A model generated the notes under the pieces. The model searched no databases. It had not been told where the DNA came from and worked only from the letters and a program-made list of their open reading frames with translations. Of a stretch of 64,000 nt of DNA, positions 19,147 through 29,992 are shown piece after piece (position 1 is the stretch's first letter; each line of letters begins with the position of its first letter). Position numbers and translations under genes: made by a program. Source of the stretch: an uncultured Thalassolituus sp. (GTDB lineage: Bacteria > Pseudomonadota > Gammaproteobacteria > Pseudomonadales > Oceanobacteraceae); assembly GCA_913061435.1 (NCBI GenBank), contig CAJXUK010000014.1, forward strand, positions 1 through 64,000. The letters are read 5' to 3'.

Positions 19147-19208
19147 GGCGTTTTTTGATCCTTCATTTGCAAAGTAGTGTATGAAAGATCATAATTACGC
19201 CGTTTTTT
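19147..19208 (+). promoter_or_regulatory. Imperfect hairpin followed by T6 in the predicted ccoN leader (attenuator/terminator-like)
   Basis: GGCGT...TGATCcTTCAT-14 nt-ATGAAaGATCA...ACGCC then GTTTTTT. Confidence 0.45.
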
Positions 19209-19243
19209 AACCCTCAATCCTCGCTGTTAAATGGAATCTGATC

Positions 19244-20668
19244 ATGAGCACTGCATTTGATCATCCCGTATACAACTACAAAGTGGTAAAGCAATTTGCC
19301 ATTATGACTGTTGTTTGGGGCATCGTCGGAATGGCCGTCGGTGTACTAATTGCTGCCCAACTTGCTTGGCCTGCACTAAACTTTGATACTCCTTGGCTGT
19401 CTTTTGGCCGCTTACGCCCACTGCATACTAATGCGGTGATTTTTGCTTTTGGTGGTTCTGCACTATTTGCCACCTCTTACTACGTTGTTCAGCGTACCTG
19501 TCAGGCACGTTTGTTCTCTGATACGTTAGCGTCGTTCACCTTTTGGGGCTGGAATTTAGTCATCGTATTGGCGGCTATTACGCTTCCAATGGGACTAACG
19601 TCTACCAAAGAATACGCTGAACTTGAGTGGCCAATTGACATTTTGATTGCCATTGTTTGGGTTGCTTACTGTGTAAACTTCCTAGGCACGATTACCAAGC
19701 GCAAGCAGCCACATATCTATGTTGCTAACTGGTTCTTTGCCGCTTTCATGATTATGATTGCTGTTTTGCATATCGGTAACAACCTTGCTTTACCCGTTAC
19801 ATTAACTAAATCTTACTCCATTTATGCGGGTACAGTTGATGCAATGGTTCAGTGGTGGTACGGACACAACGCTGTTGGTTTCTTCTTAACAGCAGGCTTC
19901 CTAGGTATTATGTACTACTTCGTACCTAAACAAGCTGAGCGTCCTGTTTATTCTTACCGCTTATCCATTGTTCACTTTTGGGCATTGATTTCACTATATG
20001 TTTGGGCCGGTGCTCACCACTTGCACTATTCTGCACTGCCAGATTGGGCACAAACTGCAGGCATGGTTATGTCTTTGGTTCTACTAGCACCTTCTTGGGG
20101 TGGTATGATCAACGGTATGATGACCCTTTCTGGTGCATGGCATAAGCTTCGCACAGACCCTATTTTGCGTTTCTTGGTGGTATCTTTGTCTTTCTATGGT
20201 ATGTCTACCTTTGAAGGCCCAATGATGTCGATCAAAACTGTAAACGCCCTGTCACACAACACGGACTGGACCATTGGTCACGTTCACTCGGGTGCTTTAG
20301 GCTGGGTTGCAATGGTTTCTATTGGTGCTATGTACCACTTGATTCCAATTATGTTTGGCCGTAAAGCCGGTGAAATGTACTCAACTAGTCTAATTAATAC
20401 ACACTTTTGGTTAGCAACTATTGGTACTGTTTTATACATCGCTGCGATGTGGGTAAACGGCATCATGCAAGGTTTGATGTGGCGCGCTGTGAACGCCGAC
20501 GGTACGTTGACCTACTCATTCGTGCAGTCTGTTGAAGCGTCTCACCCAGGTTATGTTGTGCGTGTTATTGGTGGTGCTTTGTTCTTAACCGGCATGCTAA
20601 TCATGGCATACAACGTTTATAAAACTGTTAGTGACAGCAATAAAGCTCTCGCTGCAGCTCAGGCATAA
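19244..20668 (+). CDS. ccoN: cbb3-type cytochrome c oxidase subunit I
   Basis: Full-length CcoN-like, 474 aa, [15 protein letters not shown], [19 protein letters not shown]. Confidence 0.97.
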   Translation: MSTAFDHPVYNYKVVKQFAIMTVVWGIVGMAVGVLIAAQLAWPALNFDTPWLSFGRLRPLHTNAVIFAFGGSALFATSYYVVQRTCQARLFSDTLASFTFWGWNLVIVLAAITLPMGLTSTKEYAELEWPIDILIAIVWVAYCVNFLGTITKRKQPHIYVANWFFAAFMIMIAVLHIGNNLALPVTLTKSYSIYAGTVDAMVQWWYGHNAVGFFLTAGFLGIMYYFVPKQAERPVYSYRLSIVHFWALISLYVWAGAHHLHYSALPDWAQTAGMVMSLVLLAPSWGGMINGMMTLSGAWHKLRTDPILRFLVVSLSFYGMSTFEGPMMSIKTVNALSHNTDWTIGHVHSGALGWVAMVSIGAMYHLIPIMFGRKAGEMYSTSLINTHFWLATIGTVLYIAAMWVNGIMQGLMWRAVNADGTLTYSFVQSVEASHPGYVVRVIGGALFLTGMLIMAYNVYKTVSDSNKALAAAQA

Positions 20669-20682
20669 GGGGAATTTCTGAA

Positions 20683-21291
20683 ATGAATCATGACATTATT
20701 GAGAAAAACCTTGGTCTGATGATCGTTTTGATCATCGTGGCTATTGCTTGGGGTGGTTTGGCTGAGATTGTTCCTCTTTTTTGGGACAAAAACACTAATG
20801 AACCCGTAGAAGGCCTTAAGCCACTTAACGCTGTTCAACTTGAAGGACGTGACATTTACATTCGTGAAGGTTGTGCAGTTTGCCATACACAAATGATTCG
20901 TCCGTTCCGTGCTGAAACTGAACGTTATGGCACTTACACGCGTTCTGGTGAGCACGTATATGAGCATCCATTCTTATGGGGTTCTAAGCGTACTGGTCCT
21001 GATCTAGCCCGTGTTGGTGGTCGTTATTCTGACGAATGGCACCGTGCTCACTTGTACAACCCACGTGATGTTGTACCTGAGTCGATTATGCCTTCTTACC
21101 CATGGTTGTTTGAAAATACCGTTGATGGTCGTGTAACACCTAAGAAAATGACAGCATTACGTACACTAGGTGTTCCTTACACCGATGCTGATATTGAAGG
21201 TGCTAAAGCCGCTGTTGATGGCGTTCGTGAAATTGAAGCCGTTGTTGCGTATTTACAGCAACTCGGTACCGTCATGAAAGATAAGCAATAA
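20683..21291 (+). CDS. ccoO: cbb3-type cytochrome c oxidase subunit II
   Basis: CAVCH heme c site; [23 protein letters not shown]. Confidence 0.97.
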   Translation: MNHDIIEKNLGLMIVLIIVAIAWGGLAEIVPLFWDKNTNEPVEGLKPLNAVQLEGRDIYIREGCAVCHTQMIRPFRAETERYGTYTRSGEHVYEHPFLWGSKRTGPDLARVGGRYSDEWHRAHLYNPRDVVPESIMPSYPWLFENTVDGRVTPKKMTALRTLGVPYTDADIEGAKAAVDGVREIEAVVAYLQQLGTVMKDKQ

Positions 21292-21294
21292 ACT

Positions 21295-21507
21295 ATGGAT
21301 ATTAACGTCATACGTGGTTTAGGTACTGTTTTCGCACTGTTTGCATTCTTGTGTATTGTGGCTTGGGCTTACAGCTCTCGCCGCAAAGATCGCTTTGAGG
21401 ATGACGGCATGATCCCTTTTCAGGAAGATGACGACATGCCAAACAAAGAGGCTGTTGATAGCAGTAGTAAACAGAACAATACGCGCGACGACAAAGGTTC
21501 GGAGTAA
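21295..21507 (+). CDS. ccoQ: cbb3-type oxidase subunit CcoQ
   Basis: Small single-TM protein between ccoO and ccoP. Confidence 0.85.
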   Translation: MDINVIRGLGTVFALFAFLCIVAWAYSSRRKDRFEDDGMIPFQEDDDMPNKEAVDSSSKQNNTRDDKGSE

Positions 21508-21512
21508 AAATT

Positions 21513-22451
21513 ATGAGTGCTTTAAGTACATTTTGGAGCGTTTGGGTTATTGCCATTGTATTTGGTACCCTAATCGCTTGTGGTCTTCTTATTCAATATA
21601 GTAGTAAGACTCAGGTTCATAGTGAAGAAACTGATGAAACTACGGGACATGAATACGACGGCATTCAAGAACTAGACAATCCACTACCTCGCTGGTGGGT
21701 AATCATGTTCTGGGCAACAATTGTTTTCTCTGTAGGATACATTGCTGCTTATGGCCTAGCGAATATGCAAGGCTTTTTGAAAGTAGAAGTAGATGGAAAA
21801 CAAGTGCCATGGAGCCAAACAGCTCAGTGGCAAAATGAAGTTGAAAAGTTTGACGAAAAGGTAGCGCCGTTATTTGCAGAATACGCAGCAACGCCAATTC
21901 CTGAACTGATCAAAAACGAAGAAGCGTTAAAAACTGGCCAGCGTTTGTTCGCAAGCAACTGCTCTGTTTGTCACGGTTCTGGCGCTAAAGGTGCTCAAGG
22001 CTTTCCAAACTTAACCGACAATGATTGGTTATACGGTGGCAGCCCTGAAAAAATCATTCACGCTATTAAAAATGGTTTGAATGGCATGATGCCAGCTCGC
22101 GGTGTAATGCCTAGCATGACCGACGCACAAATTGATCAAACTGTTCAGTATGTTCGCAGCCTATCCGGCTTAAAGCATGACGCGGCGTTAGCGGCGGAAG
22201 GAACTGCTGTGTTCATGCAGGCTTGTGCAGCATGTCACGGTGTTGATGGCAAAGGTAATCAGATGGTGGGGGCTCCTAACCTAACTGACGATATCTGGTT
22301 GTATGGCGGTTCGACTAAGCAAATTGATTTTGCTATTCGTCACGGTCGTAATGGTGTAATGCCTCCTCAAGGGCACCGTTTCACTGATGAACAGGTTCAT
22401 GTACTAGCGGCTTATGTGTATTCTTTGTCCAACAAAGAAAGCGCACAGTAA
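21513..22451 (+). CDS. ccoP: cbb3-type cytochrome c oxidase subunit III (diheme)
   Basis: Two CxxCH sites: CSVCH and CAACH. Confidence 0.96.
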   Translation: MSALSTFWSVWVIAIVFGTLIACGLLIQYSSKTQVHSEETDETTGHEYDGIQELDNPLPRWWVIMFWATIVFSVGYIAAYGLANMQGFLKVEVDGKQVPWSQTAQWQNEVEKFDEKVAPLFAEYAATPIPELIKNEEALKTGQRLFASNCSVCHGSGAKGAQGFPNLTDNDWLYGGSPEKIIHAIKNGLNGMMPARGVMPSMTDAQIDQTVQYVRSLSGLKHDAALAAEGTAVFMQACAACHGVDGKGNQMVGAPNLTDDIWLYGGSTKQIDFAIRHGRNGVMPPQGHRFTDEQVHVLAAYVYSLSNKESAQ

Positions 22452-22491
22452 CTGCAATACAGACCGTTTCTTGATGCAAGTCAAGACATAC

Positions 22492-22519
22492 AAAAAAGCG
22501 GCCTTGTGCCGCTTTTTTT
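22492..22519 (+). terminator. Rho-independent terminator between ccoP and ccoG
   Basis: AAAAAAGCGGC-CTTGT-GCCGCTTTTTTT, GC stem with A/T tracts on both sides. Confidence 0.9.
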
Positions 22520-22583
22520 CGTTTGCGCATTCTGTAAGCCTCTTTATAATTGCATAGTTATATAGTTTCATTCCTTCTTTAAG

Positions 22584-24002
22584 GTGCCGTGTACAATGAG
22601 TAAGATTCCAGTAAAAAACGTTACTCCCGAAGAAAAATCCCTTTACGTTGCTAGAGAAAAGATCCAGGTACGTGAAATCCATGGTCTTTTTCAAAAAATT
22701 CGTTCTTATAGTTTATGGGGGTTAATGGCCCTGTTTTTTGCCACGCCTTGGTTAACTTGGGATGACCGTCAGGCTGTGCTCTGGGACTTACCTGCTCGCC
22801 AGTTCCATATTTTTGGCATTACTTTTTGGCCACAAGATTTCTTTTTATTATCGGGTCTATTGATCATTGCTGCTTATGGCTTATTTACTATTACTAACTT
22901 AGCCGGTCGTGTGTGGTGTGGTTATACCTGCCCTCAATCTTCTTGGTCTTTTGTTTTTATGTGGATCGAAGAAAAAATCGAAGGGACTCGTAATCAGCGC
23001 ATCAAAATGGATAAAGCTGAGATGAGTAAAGAGAAATTGATTCGACGCTCAGCTAAACACATTGCCTGGTTTTTACTCGCATTAGCGACAGCGGTTACCT
23101 TCATTGGTTATTTCTCTCCTATTCGTGAGCTTGTTCCCAATTTAGTGACTTTTGCACTAAACAGCTGGGAAATTTTCTGGATTGGCTTTTTTACCGTCGC
23201 AACTTATTTGAATGCTGGCTGGCTGCGTGAACAGGTGTGCATTCATATGTGCCCGTATGCACGCTTTCAATCGGTCATGTTTGATCAAGATACCTTGATT
23301 GTTTCTTACGATGAAAAACGTGGCGAAGGTGAAAAAGGTCGCGGCCCACGTAAAAAAGGCGTCGATCCGCAAGCAGAAGGTTTGGGCGATTGTATTGATT
23401 GCTCACTGTGCGTACAAGTTTGCCCTACGGGTATCGATATTCGCGACGGCTTGCAGTATCAGTGTATTGGTTGTGCGCTGTGTGTTGATGCTTGTGACTC
23501 GATCATGGATAAAATGGGCTACGAACGGGGTCTTGTTCGTTACACGACTGAGCATGAACTGCAGGGTGGTAAAACTAACTTCTTCCGTCCCCGTTTAATC
23601 GGTTATGCGACGGTTTTGATACTTATGATGTCGGCTCTGGTGTATGCAATGGCTTCTCGAACTGCTGTAGAAGTTGACGTTATCCGTGACCGCGGCGCTT
23701 TGTATCAGATCACTCCAAACGACACGGTAAGAAATGCTTACACGTTAGAAATGATGAATATGAGTCAACATGAACACACATATCGCGTCGAAGTTGTTGG
23801 TTTGCCATCGTCTTTTACTACGGATATTCCTAAATTGATCACTTTGCAAAGTAATGAATTACGCGCATTTCCGATCAGTCTTGAGGTTGATCCTGCCGAT
23901 CTAGCTGTTAGTAAATCTAACATTAAATTTGTGGTTTATGATGAAGCGACTCAACAAGAAGTATCAAGTGAAGAAAGTCGCTTTATTGCTCCGCTCAATT
24001 AG
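22584..24002 (+). CDS. ccoG: Cytochrome c oxidase accessory protein CcoG (polyferredoxin)
   Basis: CIDCSLCVQVCPTGIDIRDGLQYQCIGCALCVDACD Fe-S motifs. Confidence 0.95.
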   Translation: MPCTMSKIPVKNVTPEEKSLYVAREKIQVREIHGLFQKIRSYSLWGLMALFFATPWLTWDDRQAVLWDLPARQFHIFGITFWPQDFFLLSGLLIIAAYGLFTITNLAGRVWCGYTCPQSSWSFVFMWIEEKIEGTRNQRIKMDKAEMSKEKLIRRSAKHIAWFLLALATAVTFIGYFSPIRELVPNLVTFALNSWEIFWIGFFTVATYLNAGWLREQVCIHMCPYARFQSVMFDQDTLIVSYDEKRGEGEKGRGPRKKGVDPQAEGLGDCIDCSLCVQVCPTGIDIRDGLQYQCIGCALCVDACDSIMDKMGYERGLVRYTTEHELQGGKTNFFRPRLIGYATVLILMMSALVYAMASRTAVEVDVIRDRGALYQITPNDTVRNAYTLEMMNMSQHEHTYRVEVVGLPSSFTTDIPKLITLQSNELRAFPISLEVDPADLAVSKSNIKFVVYDEATQQEVSSEESRFIAPLN

Positions 24003-24115
24003 CAAAAACCGTTAGCCTTTACGTAACTATACGAGAAGTCTACTAGCCCCAAAGCCGCCAAGTGGTTACACTTGGCGGCATTGTATTTTCTATTCCCCTA
24101 CTTTCTGAGATTGCT

Positions 24116-24625
24116 ATGAATTCGTCACTCAAAAACTCACAAGAACCTCGCTCTATTTGGTACAAAGAACCTTGGATGCTGTTAGTTATTGGGGTTCCTG
24201 TTGTCGCTATTTGTTGGGGTATGGTTATTTTAACTCTAGCGCTTACCGGAAAGGATTCTTTGGTCAGTGACAGTTATTACAAAGATGGTATGGCGTATAC
24301 TGAAAATAAAGAGTTTAGAAACAAGGCTCGCCGCTTGCAGTTAGAAGGCTCACTCACCTATAACAACGGCGAAGTTAGTGTCAATATCAGCGGTTATTTG
24401 GATGATTATCCGAGCTTTTTACAAATTCAGTTAATTCACCCAACCTTAGAAACAGAAGACGAAACCATTTTACTGCAAAAACTACCAGACGGTGGTTATT
24501 TGGGTATTGCTAACCTAGACCACTTGGGTAAGCGAAAAATGTGGCTACAAAGCCCAGAGCAAGAATGGATGATTAAAGATGAGGCATTAATTGAAAATGG
24601 TAAAACCGTTAGCATAAGCCAATAA
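24116..24625 (+). CDS. ccoH: FixH/CcoH family protein
   Basis: Single TM then SDSYYKDGMAYTENKEF; position between ccoG and ccoI; ATG at 24116. Confidence 0.88.
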   Translation: MNSSLKNSQEPRSIWYKEPWMLLVIGVPVVAICWGMVILTLALTGKDSLVSDSYYKDGMAYTENKEFRNKARRLQLEGSLTYNNGEVSVNISGYLDDYPSFLQIQLIHPTLETEDETILLQKLPDGGYLGIANLDHLGKRKMWLQSPEQEWMIKDEALIENGKTVSISQ

Positions 24626-24645
24626 TTACCATTGAGAATTAAGCC

Positions 24646-27114
24646 ATGAGTCAAAACCTGTGCTTCCATTGCGGAGAAATTGCTCTTGAAGGTAATCGCT
24701 GGTCTATGGAAATAGACGGCGAAGAGCAAATTATGTGCTGCCCTGCCTGTAAGGCAGTGGCAGAGACTATCATTTCCAGTGGTTTAAAAGACTACTACAA
24801 GCATCGCACCTCATTACCTGAAATATCACCACAACAAAAGCGTAGAGCCAATGATGACGTTCGTGATGAACTCAAGCTTTATGACGAAGTAGCCGTACAA
24901 AAATCGTTTGTGGTTCGTAAAGAAAATGAACTTAAACAAATAGAAGCAGAGGCTATTTTAGTCATTTCGGGTATTAGCTGTGCTGCTTGCGCTTGGTTGA
25001 TTGAACATCGCTTAAAACAACTCGAAAACGTGACCAGTGTTAATTTAAATCTAACCACTCGGCGTTTAATTGTGCGCTGGATCGATGCCGATATAAAGCT
25101 ATCTCAAATTTTTGAGGAGATTCATCAATTAGGTTATCAAGCTCACCCTTTTTCTGCGACACAAGCCGAACAGCAGCGCTTACAAGAAGGTAAAACTGCA
25201 TTCCGCCGCTTAGTTGTTGCGGGTTTTGCAACCATGCAGGTAATGATGTTAGCGGTTCCTTTGTATGTAGGGGAATTACGAGGGATTTTAGAGCAGTATG
25301 AAATCTTTTTACGCAGTGCATCTATGTTATTTGCCACTGTTGTAGTGATGTACAGTGCTAGACCTTTTTTCAGTGCGGCGATTCGCGATCTTAAAACTCG
25401 CCATTTAACTATGGATGTGCCTGTTTCAATCGCCATTTTACTGGCTTATTTCTCCAGTGTATGGAGCACGGTAAACCAAGGGCCAGAAATTTATTTCGAC
25501 TCGGTCTGTATGTTTACTTTCTTTTTGCTAACGGGACGTTTTTTTGAAATGCGGGCTCGACACCGTATGACCCAAGCCGGTAATAATTTGATGGACTTAA
25601 TGCCCTCGGCGGCCACTAAGTCGACACCCGATGGCGAGATTGTCATTCCAACTTCGGACATTCAAGTAGGTGATTTGCTGGTCATTAGACCAGGACAGCA
25701 AATTCCTGCTGATGGCCTAGTCGAAAAAGGCAACAGTGCTGTTGATGAAGCTGCGCTAACCGGCGAATATTTACCCATTAACAAAATGGCCGGCGATACT
25801 TTAATTGGTGGTACTCACAACGTTGAAAGCCAACTGCTAATGAAAGTCACTGCTACCGGTGCCGATGCAGAACTCAATACAATTATGCGTTTAATGGACC
25901 GAGCGCAACAAGAGAAGCCTGCCATTGCTATTTTTGCCGATAAAGTGGCCTCTCGCTTTGTTGCCGCGGTGTTGATTATTGCTAGCACCATTGCCCTAGT
26001 CTGGACATTTATTGACCCCAGTCAGGCTTTTTGGATTACGTTATCGGTATTGGTTGTGACCTGCCCTTGCGCTTTATCTTTGGCTACTCCGACCGCGCTC
26101 ACCGCTGCTACCGCGTCTTTACGAGAACATGGATTTTTGATCAGTAAAGGGCATGTCCTTGAAGGCTTAAATCAAATTGATCGTATTGTATTTGATAAAA
26201 CCGGGACCTTAACTCGTGGGGAGTTAACTCTAGAGCAATCTTTAGCCGCGTCTTCAGCAGTCACCATGACGGAATACGACGCCCTTAAAATTGCGTCAAC
26301 GCTTGAGCAATACAGTAATCACCCAATTGCCAGAGCATTCAGCAGTACTCATTTATTTGATACAGATAATATTGAGCAATTTACCGCAAAAGGAGTTGAA
26401 GGTCGCTTGCTCAACTCTGATGGTTCACCCGGTATGACTTATCGTATTGGTCGAGCCGACTTTGCTTACCCTGCTAATGAGTTAACGCCCCCCATAGTCG
26501 ATGACCGCCAGTGGCTACTGCTGGCCGATGAAGAACAACCTTTGTACTGGTTTGCTCTGTCTGACAGTTTACGTCAAGGCGCTGAGCCTATGGTAAAACA
26601 GCTAAAAGATTGGGGGATTAAGGTATCGATTTTAACCGGTGATCCCAGCTCGCAAGTAGAAGCCGTAGCGACAGCTCTTGCTATTGAAGATGTTCACAAA
26701 GGCTTGAGCCCAGAGGAAAAACTAAATTTTGCGTCAAATTGGCAGCAACAAGGTGAACGCTTAATGATGGTGGGTGATGGTATAAACGATGTGCCAACTT
26801 TAGCCCGAGCAGATATAGCGGTCGCCATTGGTCAGGCCAGCGATTTAACTCAGACCAATGCCGATGCGGTGATTACCAATAATAGCTTAACGACTATTTT
26901 GCACGCATTAAGCAAGGGAAAAAAAGCCAATCGGATTATTCGTCAAAACATTTATTGGGCCTTGCTGTATAATGTATTGGCATTGCCATTAGCGGCCATG
27001 GGGTTTATTCCTCCCTGGGCTGCGGCCATTGGCATGTCACTGAGTTCGCTGATTGTTGTGGGCAACGCGTTACGATTATTATCGGCCAACAAAACCTCAC
27101 TTAAAGGTAGTTGA
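24646..27114 (+). CDS. ccoI: Heavy-metal (copper) translocating P-type ATPase CcoI/FixI
   Basis: CPCALSLATP, DKTGTLTRG, GDGINDVPTLA; N-terminal CAAC metal site. Confidence 0.95.
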   Translation: MSQNLCFHCGEIALEGNRWSMEIDGEEQIMCCPACKAVAETIISSGLKDYYKHRTSLPEISPQQKRRANDDVRDELKLYDEVAVQKSFVVRKENELKQIEAEAILVISGISCAACAWLIEHRLKQLENVTSVNLNLTTRRLIVRWIDADIKLSQIFEEIHQLGYQAHPFSATQAEQQRLQEGKTAFRRLVVAGFATMQVMMLAVPLYVGELRGILEQYEIFLRSASMLFATVVVMYSARPFFSAAIRDLKTRHLTMDVPVSIAILLAYFSSVWSTVNQGPEIYFDSVCMFTFFLLTGRFFEMRARHRMTQAGNNLMDLMPSAATKSTPDGEIVIPTSDIQVGDLLVIRPGQQIPADGLVEKGNSAVDEAALTGEYLPINKMAGDTLIGGTHNVESQLLMKVTATGADAELNTIMRLMDRAQQEKPAIAIFADKVASRFVAAVLIIASTIALVWTFIDPSQAFWITLSVLVVTCPCALSLATPTALTAATASLREHGFLISKGHVLEGLNQIDRIVFDKTGTLTRGELTLEQSLAASSAVTMTEYDALKIASTLEQYSNHPIARAFSSTHLFDTDNIEQFTAKGVEGRLLNSDGSPGMTYRIGRADFAYPANELTPPIVDDRQWLLLADEEQPLYWFALSDSLRQGAEPMVKQLKDWGIKVSILTGDPSSQVEAVATALAIEDVHKGLSPEEKLNFASNWQQQGERLMMVGDGINDVPTLARADIAVAIGQASDLTQTNADAVITNNSLTTILHALSKGKKANRIIRQNIYWALLYNVLALPLAAMGFIPPWAAAIGMSLSSLIVVGNALRLLSANKTSLKGS

Positions 27115-27118
27115 TATT

Positions 27119-27274
27119 ATGGATATTATTTACATATTGATCCCTCTTTCCATTTTAATCATTGGTATTGCTGTGGGTGTTTTGTTTTGGGCAATTAAAA
27201 GTGGCCAATTTGATGATATGGACTCACCTGCCCACCGAATTTTATTCGATGATGACGATCACATTCAAAAATGA
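27119..27274 (+). CDS. ccoS: cbb3-type oxidase assembly protein CcoS
   Basis: MDIIYILIPLSILIIGIAVGVLFWAIKSGQFDDMDSPAHRILFDDD. Confidence 0.95.
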   Translation: MDIIYILIPLSILIIGIAVGVLFWAIKSGQFDDMDSPAHRILFDDDDHIQK

Positions 27275-27963
27275 TTGAACCATTATCTCTTCTTACCGCC
27301 TTTTTACTCGGTATTATGGGTGCAAGTCATTGCTTGGTGATGTGCGGCGGTATTGCTGCAGCGGCGAGCACATCCATCGATCGCACTTCTGCCAACAGCA
27401 AAGGCAGCGGGCGCAATATTTCTTTTTTATTATTGTTTAATTTAGGCCGTATTCTTAGCTATAGCGTTGCTGGACTGATCGTTTCTATTTTGGGCTTATG
27501 GTTAGCTGACAGCCATCAGGTTGCACAAATGGCTTTGCGAACTGTAGCCGGTACATTGCTTATATTTATGGGTTTTTATGTAGCCCGATGGTGGATGCTA
27601 CTGACACGTTTAGAATCGGCCGGCCAATTTATTTGGCGCTATATCCAGCCGTTCACTCGACGTTTAATTCCTATAAAAACCAAACCTCAAGCTTTAGCTT
27701 TGGGTTTGTTATGGGGTTGGCTGCCCTGTGGTTTAATATACAGCACCTTGGCTTGGGTGGCCGCCAATGCTGACCCTATAATGGGTCCTGCGACTATGTT
27801 TGCTTTTGGTTTGGGCACCCTGCCTGGTATTTTTGCAGCAGGCATTTTTGCTCAACAACTAAGTCACATTATTACGCATAAGTATTTTCGCCAATTTGCC
27901 GGTTTATTATTAATAGGTTACGGAGTCTTTACTCTTTGGGCTATTTGGTACCACAGCAGTTGA
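27271..27963 (+). CDS. Sulfite exporter TauE/SafE family (CcoI-linked) membrane protein
   Basis: MGASHCLVMCGGIAAA motif and GWLPCGLIYS; overlaps ccoS stop. Confidence 0.87.
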   Translation: MIEPLSLLTAFLLGIMGASHCLVMCGGIAAAASTSIDRTSANSKGSGRNISFLLLFNLGRILSYSVAGLIVSILGLWLADSHQVAQMALRTVAGTLLIFMGFYVARWWMLLTRLESAGQFIWRYIQPFTRRLIPIKTKPQALALGLLWGWLPCGLIYSTLAWVAANADPIMGPATMFAFGLGTLPGIFAAGIFAQQLSHIITHKYFRQFAGLLLIGYGVFTLWAIWYHSS

Positions 27964-28037
27964 TAACGGCTTAACAGATTGAATTTTTATCATTAAACGG
28001 ATAGCTATGTAGCCAAGGCTACATCGAAGAGAAAAAT

Positions 28038-28805
28038 ATGTCGACGTCAAACTCAGTAGTTAAAATAACTCGAGCCAGCCAGCCTCATTGCCAGACTTGT
28101 GCGCTTAATTCATTGTGCTTACCGTTATCACTTAATGATGATGATATGGATAAACTTGATGATATTATCCGCCGTGGCCGTCCGATTCAAAAAGGTGCCA
28201 TTTTATTCCAACAAGGCGAACCTTTTCAGTCGGTTTATGCTGTTCGTACTGGTGCATTAAAAACCTATACTTTAGATTCTAGCGGTGAAGAACAAATCAC
28301 GGGTTTTCACCTTGCCAGTGAGTTGATCGGTCTTTCTGGATACGACTCTGGCACTTATCCATTAACGGCTAAAGCACTTGAAACTACCACGGTTTGCGAC
28401 ATTCCTATGTCACAATTGGACCAATTAGCCAACGACATGCCTGATTTGCGTCGACAATTAATGCGCAACATGAGTGGTGAAATTCGTCACGATCAAAAAA
28501 TGATGATGTTGTTGAGCAAAAAGAATGCTGAAGAACGTATTGCCTCTTTCTTAATAGATATTTCTGAGCGCTTTGTTCGCCGTGGTTTTTCTCAAACTCA
28601 ATTTCGCTTATCCATGTCTCGTGTTGATATCAGCAACTACCTAGGTTTGGCTGTTGAGACCGTGAGCCGTGTATTTACCCGATTCCAAAAGACGGGTCTG
28701 ATTGCTACCCAAAGCAAAGAGATCACTCTACTAGATTCTAAAGTCTTGTATGAGCTAGCGGGTTGCATAGCAGATGAGTCAGATACCTGTGTTAAGGCCG
28801 AATAA
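28038..28805 (+). CDS. anr: Anr/Fnr-family oxygen-responsive CRP-type regulator
   Basis: N-terminal [10 protein letters not shown] (CX2CX5C) plus TVCDIP Cys; [16 protein letters not shown]. Confidence 0.92.
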   Translation: MSTSNSVVKITRASQPHCQTCALNSLCLPLSLNDDDMDKLDDIIRRGRPIQKGAILFQQGEPFQSVYAVRTGALKTYTLDSSGEEQITGFHLASELIGLSGYDSGTYPLTAKALETTTVCDIPMSQLDQLANDMPDLRRQLMRNMSGEIRHDQKMMMLLSKKNAEERIASFLIDISERFVRRGFSQTQFRLSMSRVDISNYLGLAVETVSRVFTRFQKTGLIATQSKEITLLDSKVLYELAGCIADESDTCVKAE

Positions 28806-28841
28806 GGCTTTTTAGCCTGCCGGTTGCGCATTCGATACTCT

Positions 28842-28879
28842 ATTCTGTGAGTTCATTTGTTACTCACAGAATTTTAAAA
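28842..28879 (+). terminator. Candidate terminator after anr
   Basis: Perfect 11-bp stem ATTCTGTGAGT / ACTCACAGAAT followed by T-rich tract. Confidence 0.65.
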
Positions 28880-28982
28880 TTTTTACGTGACACTGGCCTC
28901 CACATCATCATTCTGATATAAGACGTCATTTAAGCTGTAGGGTTACGATTACAGCCACCTAGTTAGCTATTTGGAAACAAGC

Positions 28983-29963
28983 ATGTCGCAACCTCTGTCA
29001 CCTTCATCGGCGTCTCAATCACCAACCTTGGTCGATTCTCTTAACAAAAAACAACGTTTTGAGTACAACAAACTCAGTAAGCGTATGCGACACAATGTTG
29101 GCAAAGCCATCAGCGATTTTAATATGATCGAAGACGGCGACAAGATCATGGTATGCCTATCGGGTGGTAAAGATTCTTACGCTATGCTTGATGTCTTAAT
29201 GGGCCTGCAAAAGAGTGCGCCAATTCAGTTTGAAATTGTAGCGGTTAATATGGACCAAAAGCAGCCCGGCTTTCCTGAACACATTTTGCCTGCTTATTTA
29301 GACAGCTTAGGGGTGAACTACCACATTATTGAAAAAGACACTTACAGTGTGGTAAAAGAAAAAATACCAGAAGGTAAAACCACTTGTTCTTTATGTTCGC
29401 GCTTACGCCGCGGTAGCTTGTACGGCTATGCCGAGAGCATTGGCGCCAATAAAATTGCCTTGGGTCATCACCGTGATGACATGATTGAAACATTGTTCTT
29501 AAATATGTTTTATGGCGCTAAAATGAAATCCATGCCGCCTAAGTTGCTTAGTGATGATAAAAAAAATGTCGTCATACGCCCTTTGGCCTACTGCAAAGAA
29601 ACGGATATTGCAGAATATGCACGCTTAAAAGAGTTCCCCATTATTCCTTGTAACCTTTGTGGTTCACAGGAAAACCTGCAACGTCAAAATCTGAAAAAAA
29701 TGCTGATTGACTGGGAAAAGCAACAACCGGGTCGCAGTGAGAATATTTTCAGAGCAATGGCTAATATTGCTCCGTCACAGCTTGCAGATACTGCGTTGTT
29801 TGATTTTACGAACCTGCAACAGCAACAACAGAAATCACATTTAGGTGAACGATTACCATTATTTAATCTTGAAGCGGCACAAGCTCAAGAGGTTGACGAC
29901 GATACGCTTATAGAGACAGCGCAGAGCAATATTGACGATGCTGTAAAGAGCTTTCAACCCTAG
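28983..29963 (+). CDS. ttcA: tRNA 2-thiocytidine(32) synthetase TtcA
   Basis: [15 protein letters not shown]-loop, [26 protein letters not shown]. Confidence 0.95.
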   Translation: MSQPLSPSSASQSPTLVDSLNKKQRFEYNKLSKRMRHNVGKAISDFNMIEDGDKIMVCLSGGKDSYAMLDVLMGLQKSAPIQFEIVAVNMDQKQPGFPEHILPAYLDSLGVNYHIIEKDTYSVVKEKIPEGKTTCSLCSRLRRGSLYGYAESIGANKIALGHHRDDMIETLFLNMFYGAKMKSMPPKLLSDDKKNVVIRPLAYCKETDIAEYARLKEFPIIPCNLCGSQENLQRQNLKKMLIDWEKQQPGRSENIFRAMANIAPSQLADTALFDFTNLQQQQQKSHLGERLPLFNLEAAQAQEVDDDTLIETAQSNIDDAVKSFQP

Positions 29964-29992
29964 TTACATCAAGTAGCTAGGACTTGAACTGT

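Noticed and set aside
22404-22694. 96-aa minus-strand ORF across the ccoP-ccoG junction
   Set aside because: It spans the intrinsic terminator and both flanking cco gene ends; antisense artefact.
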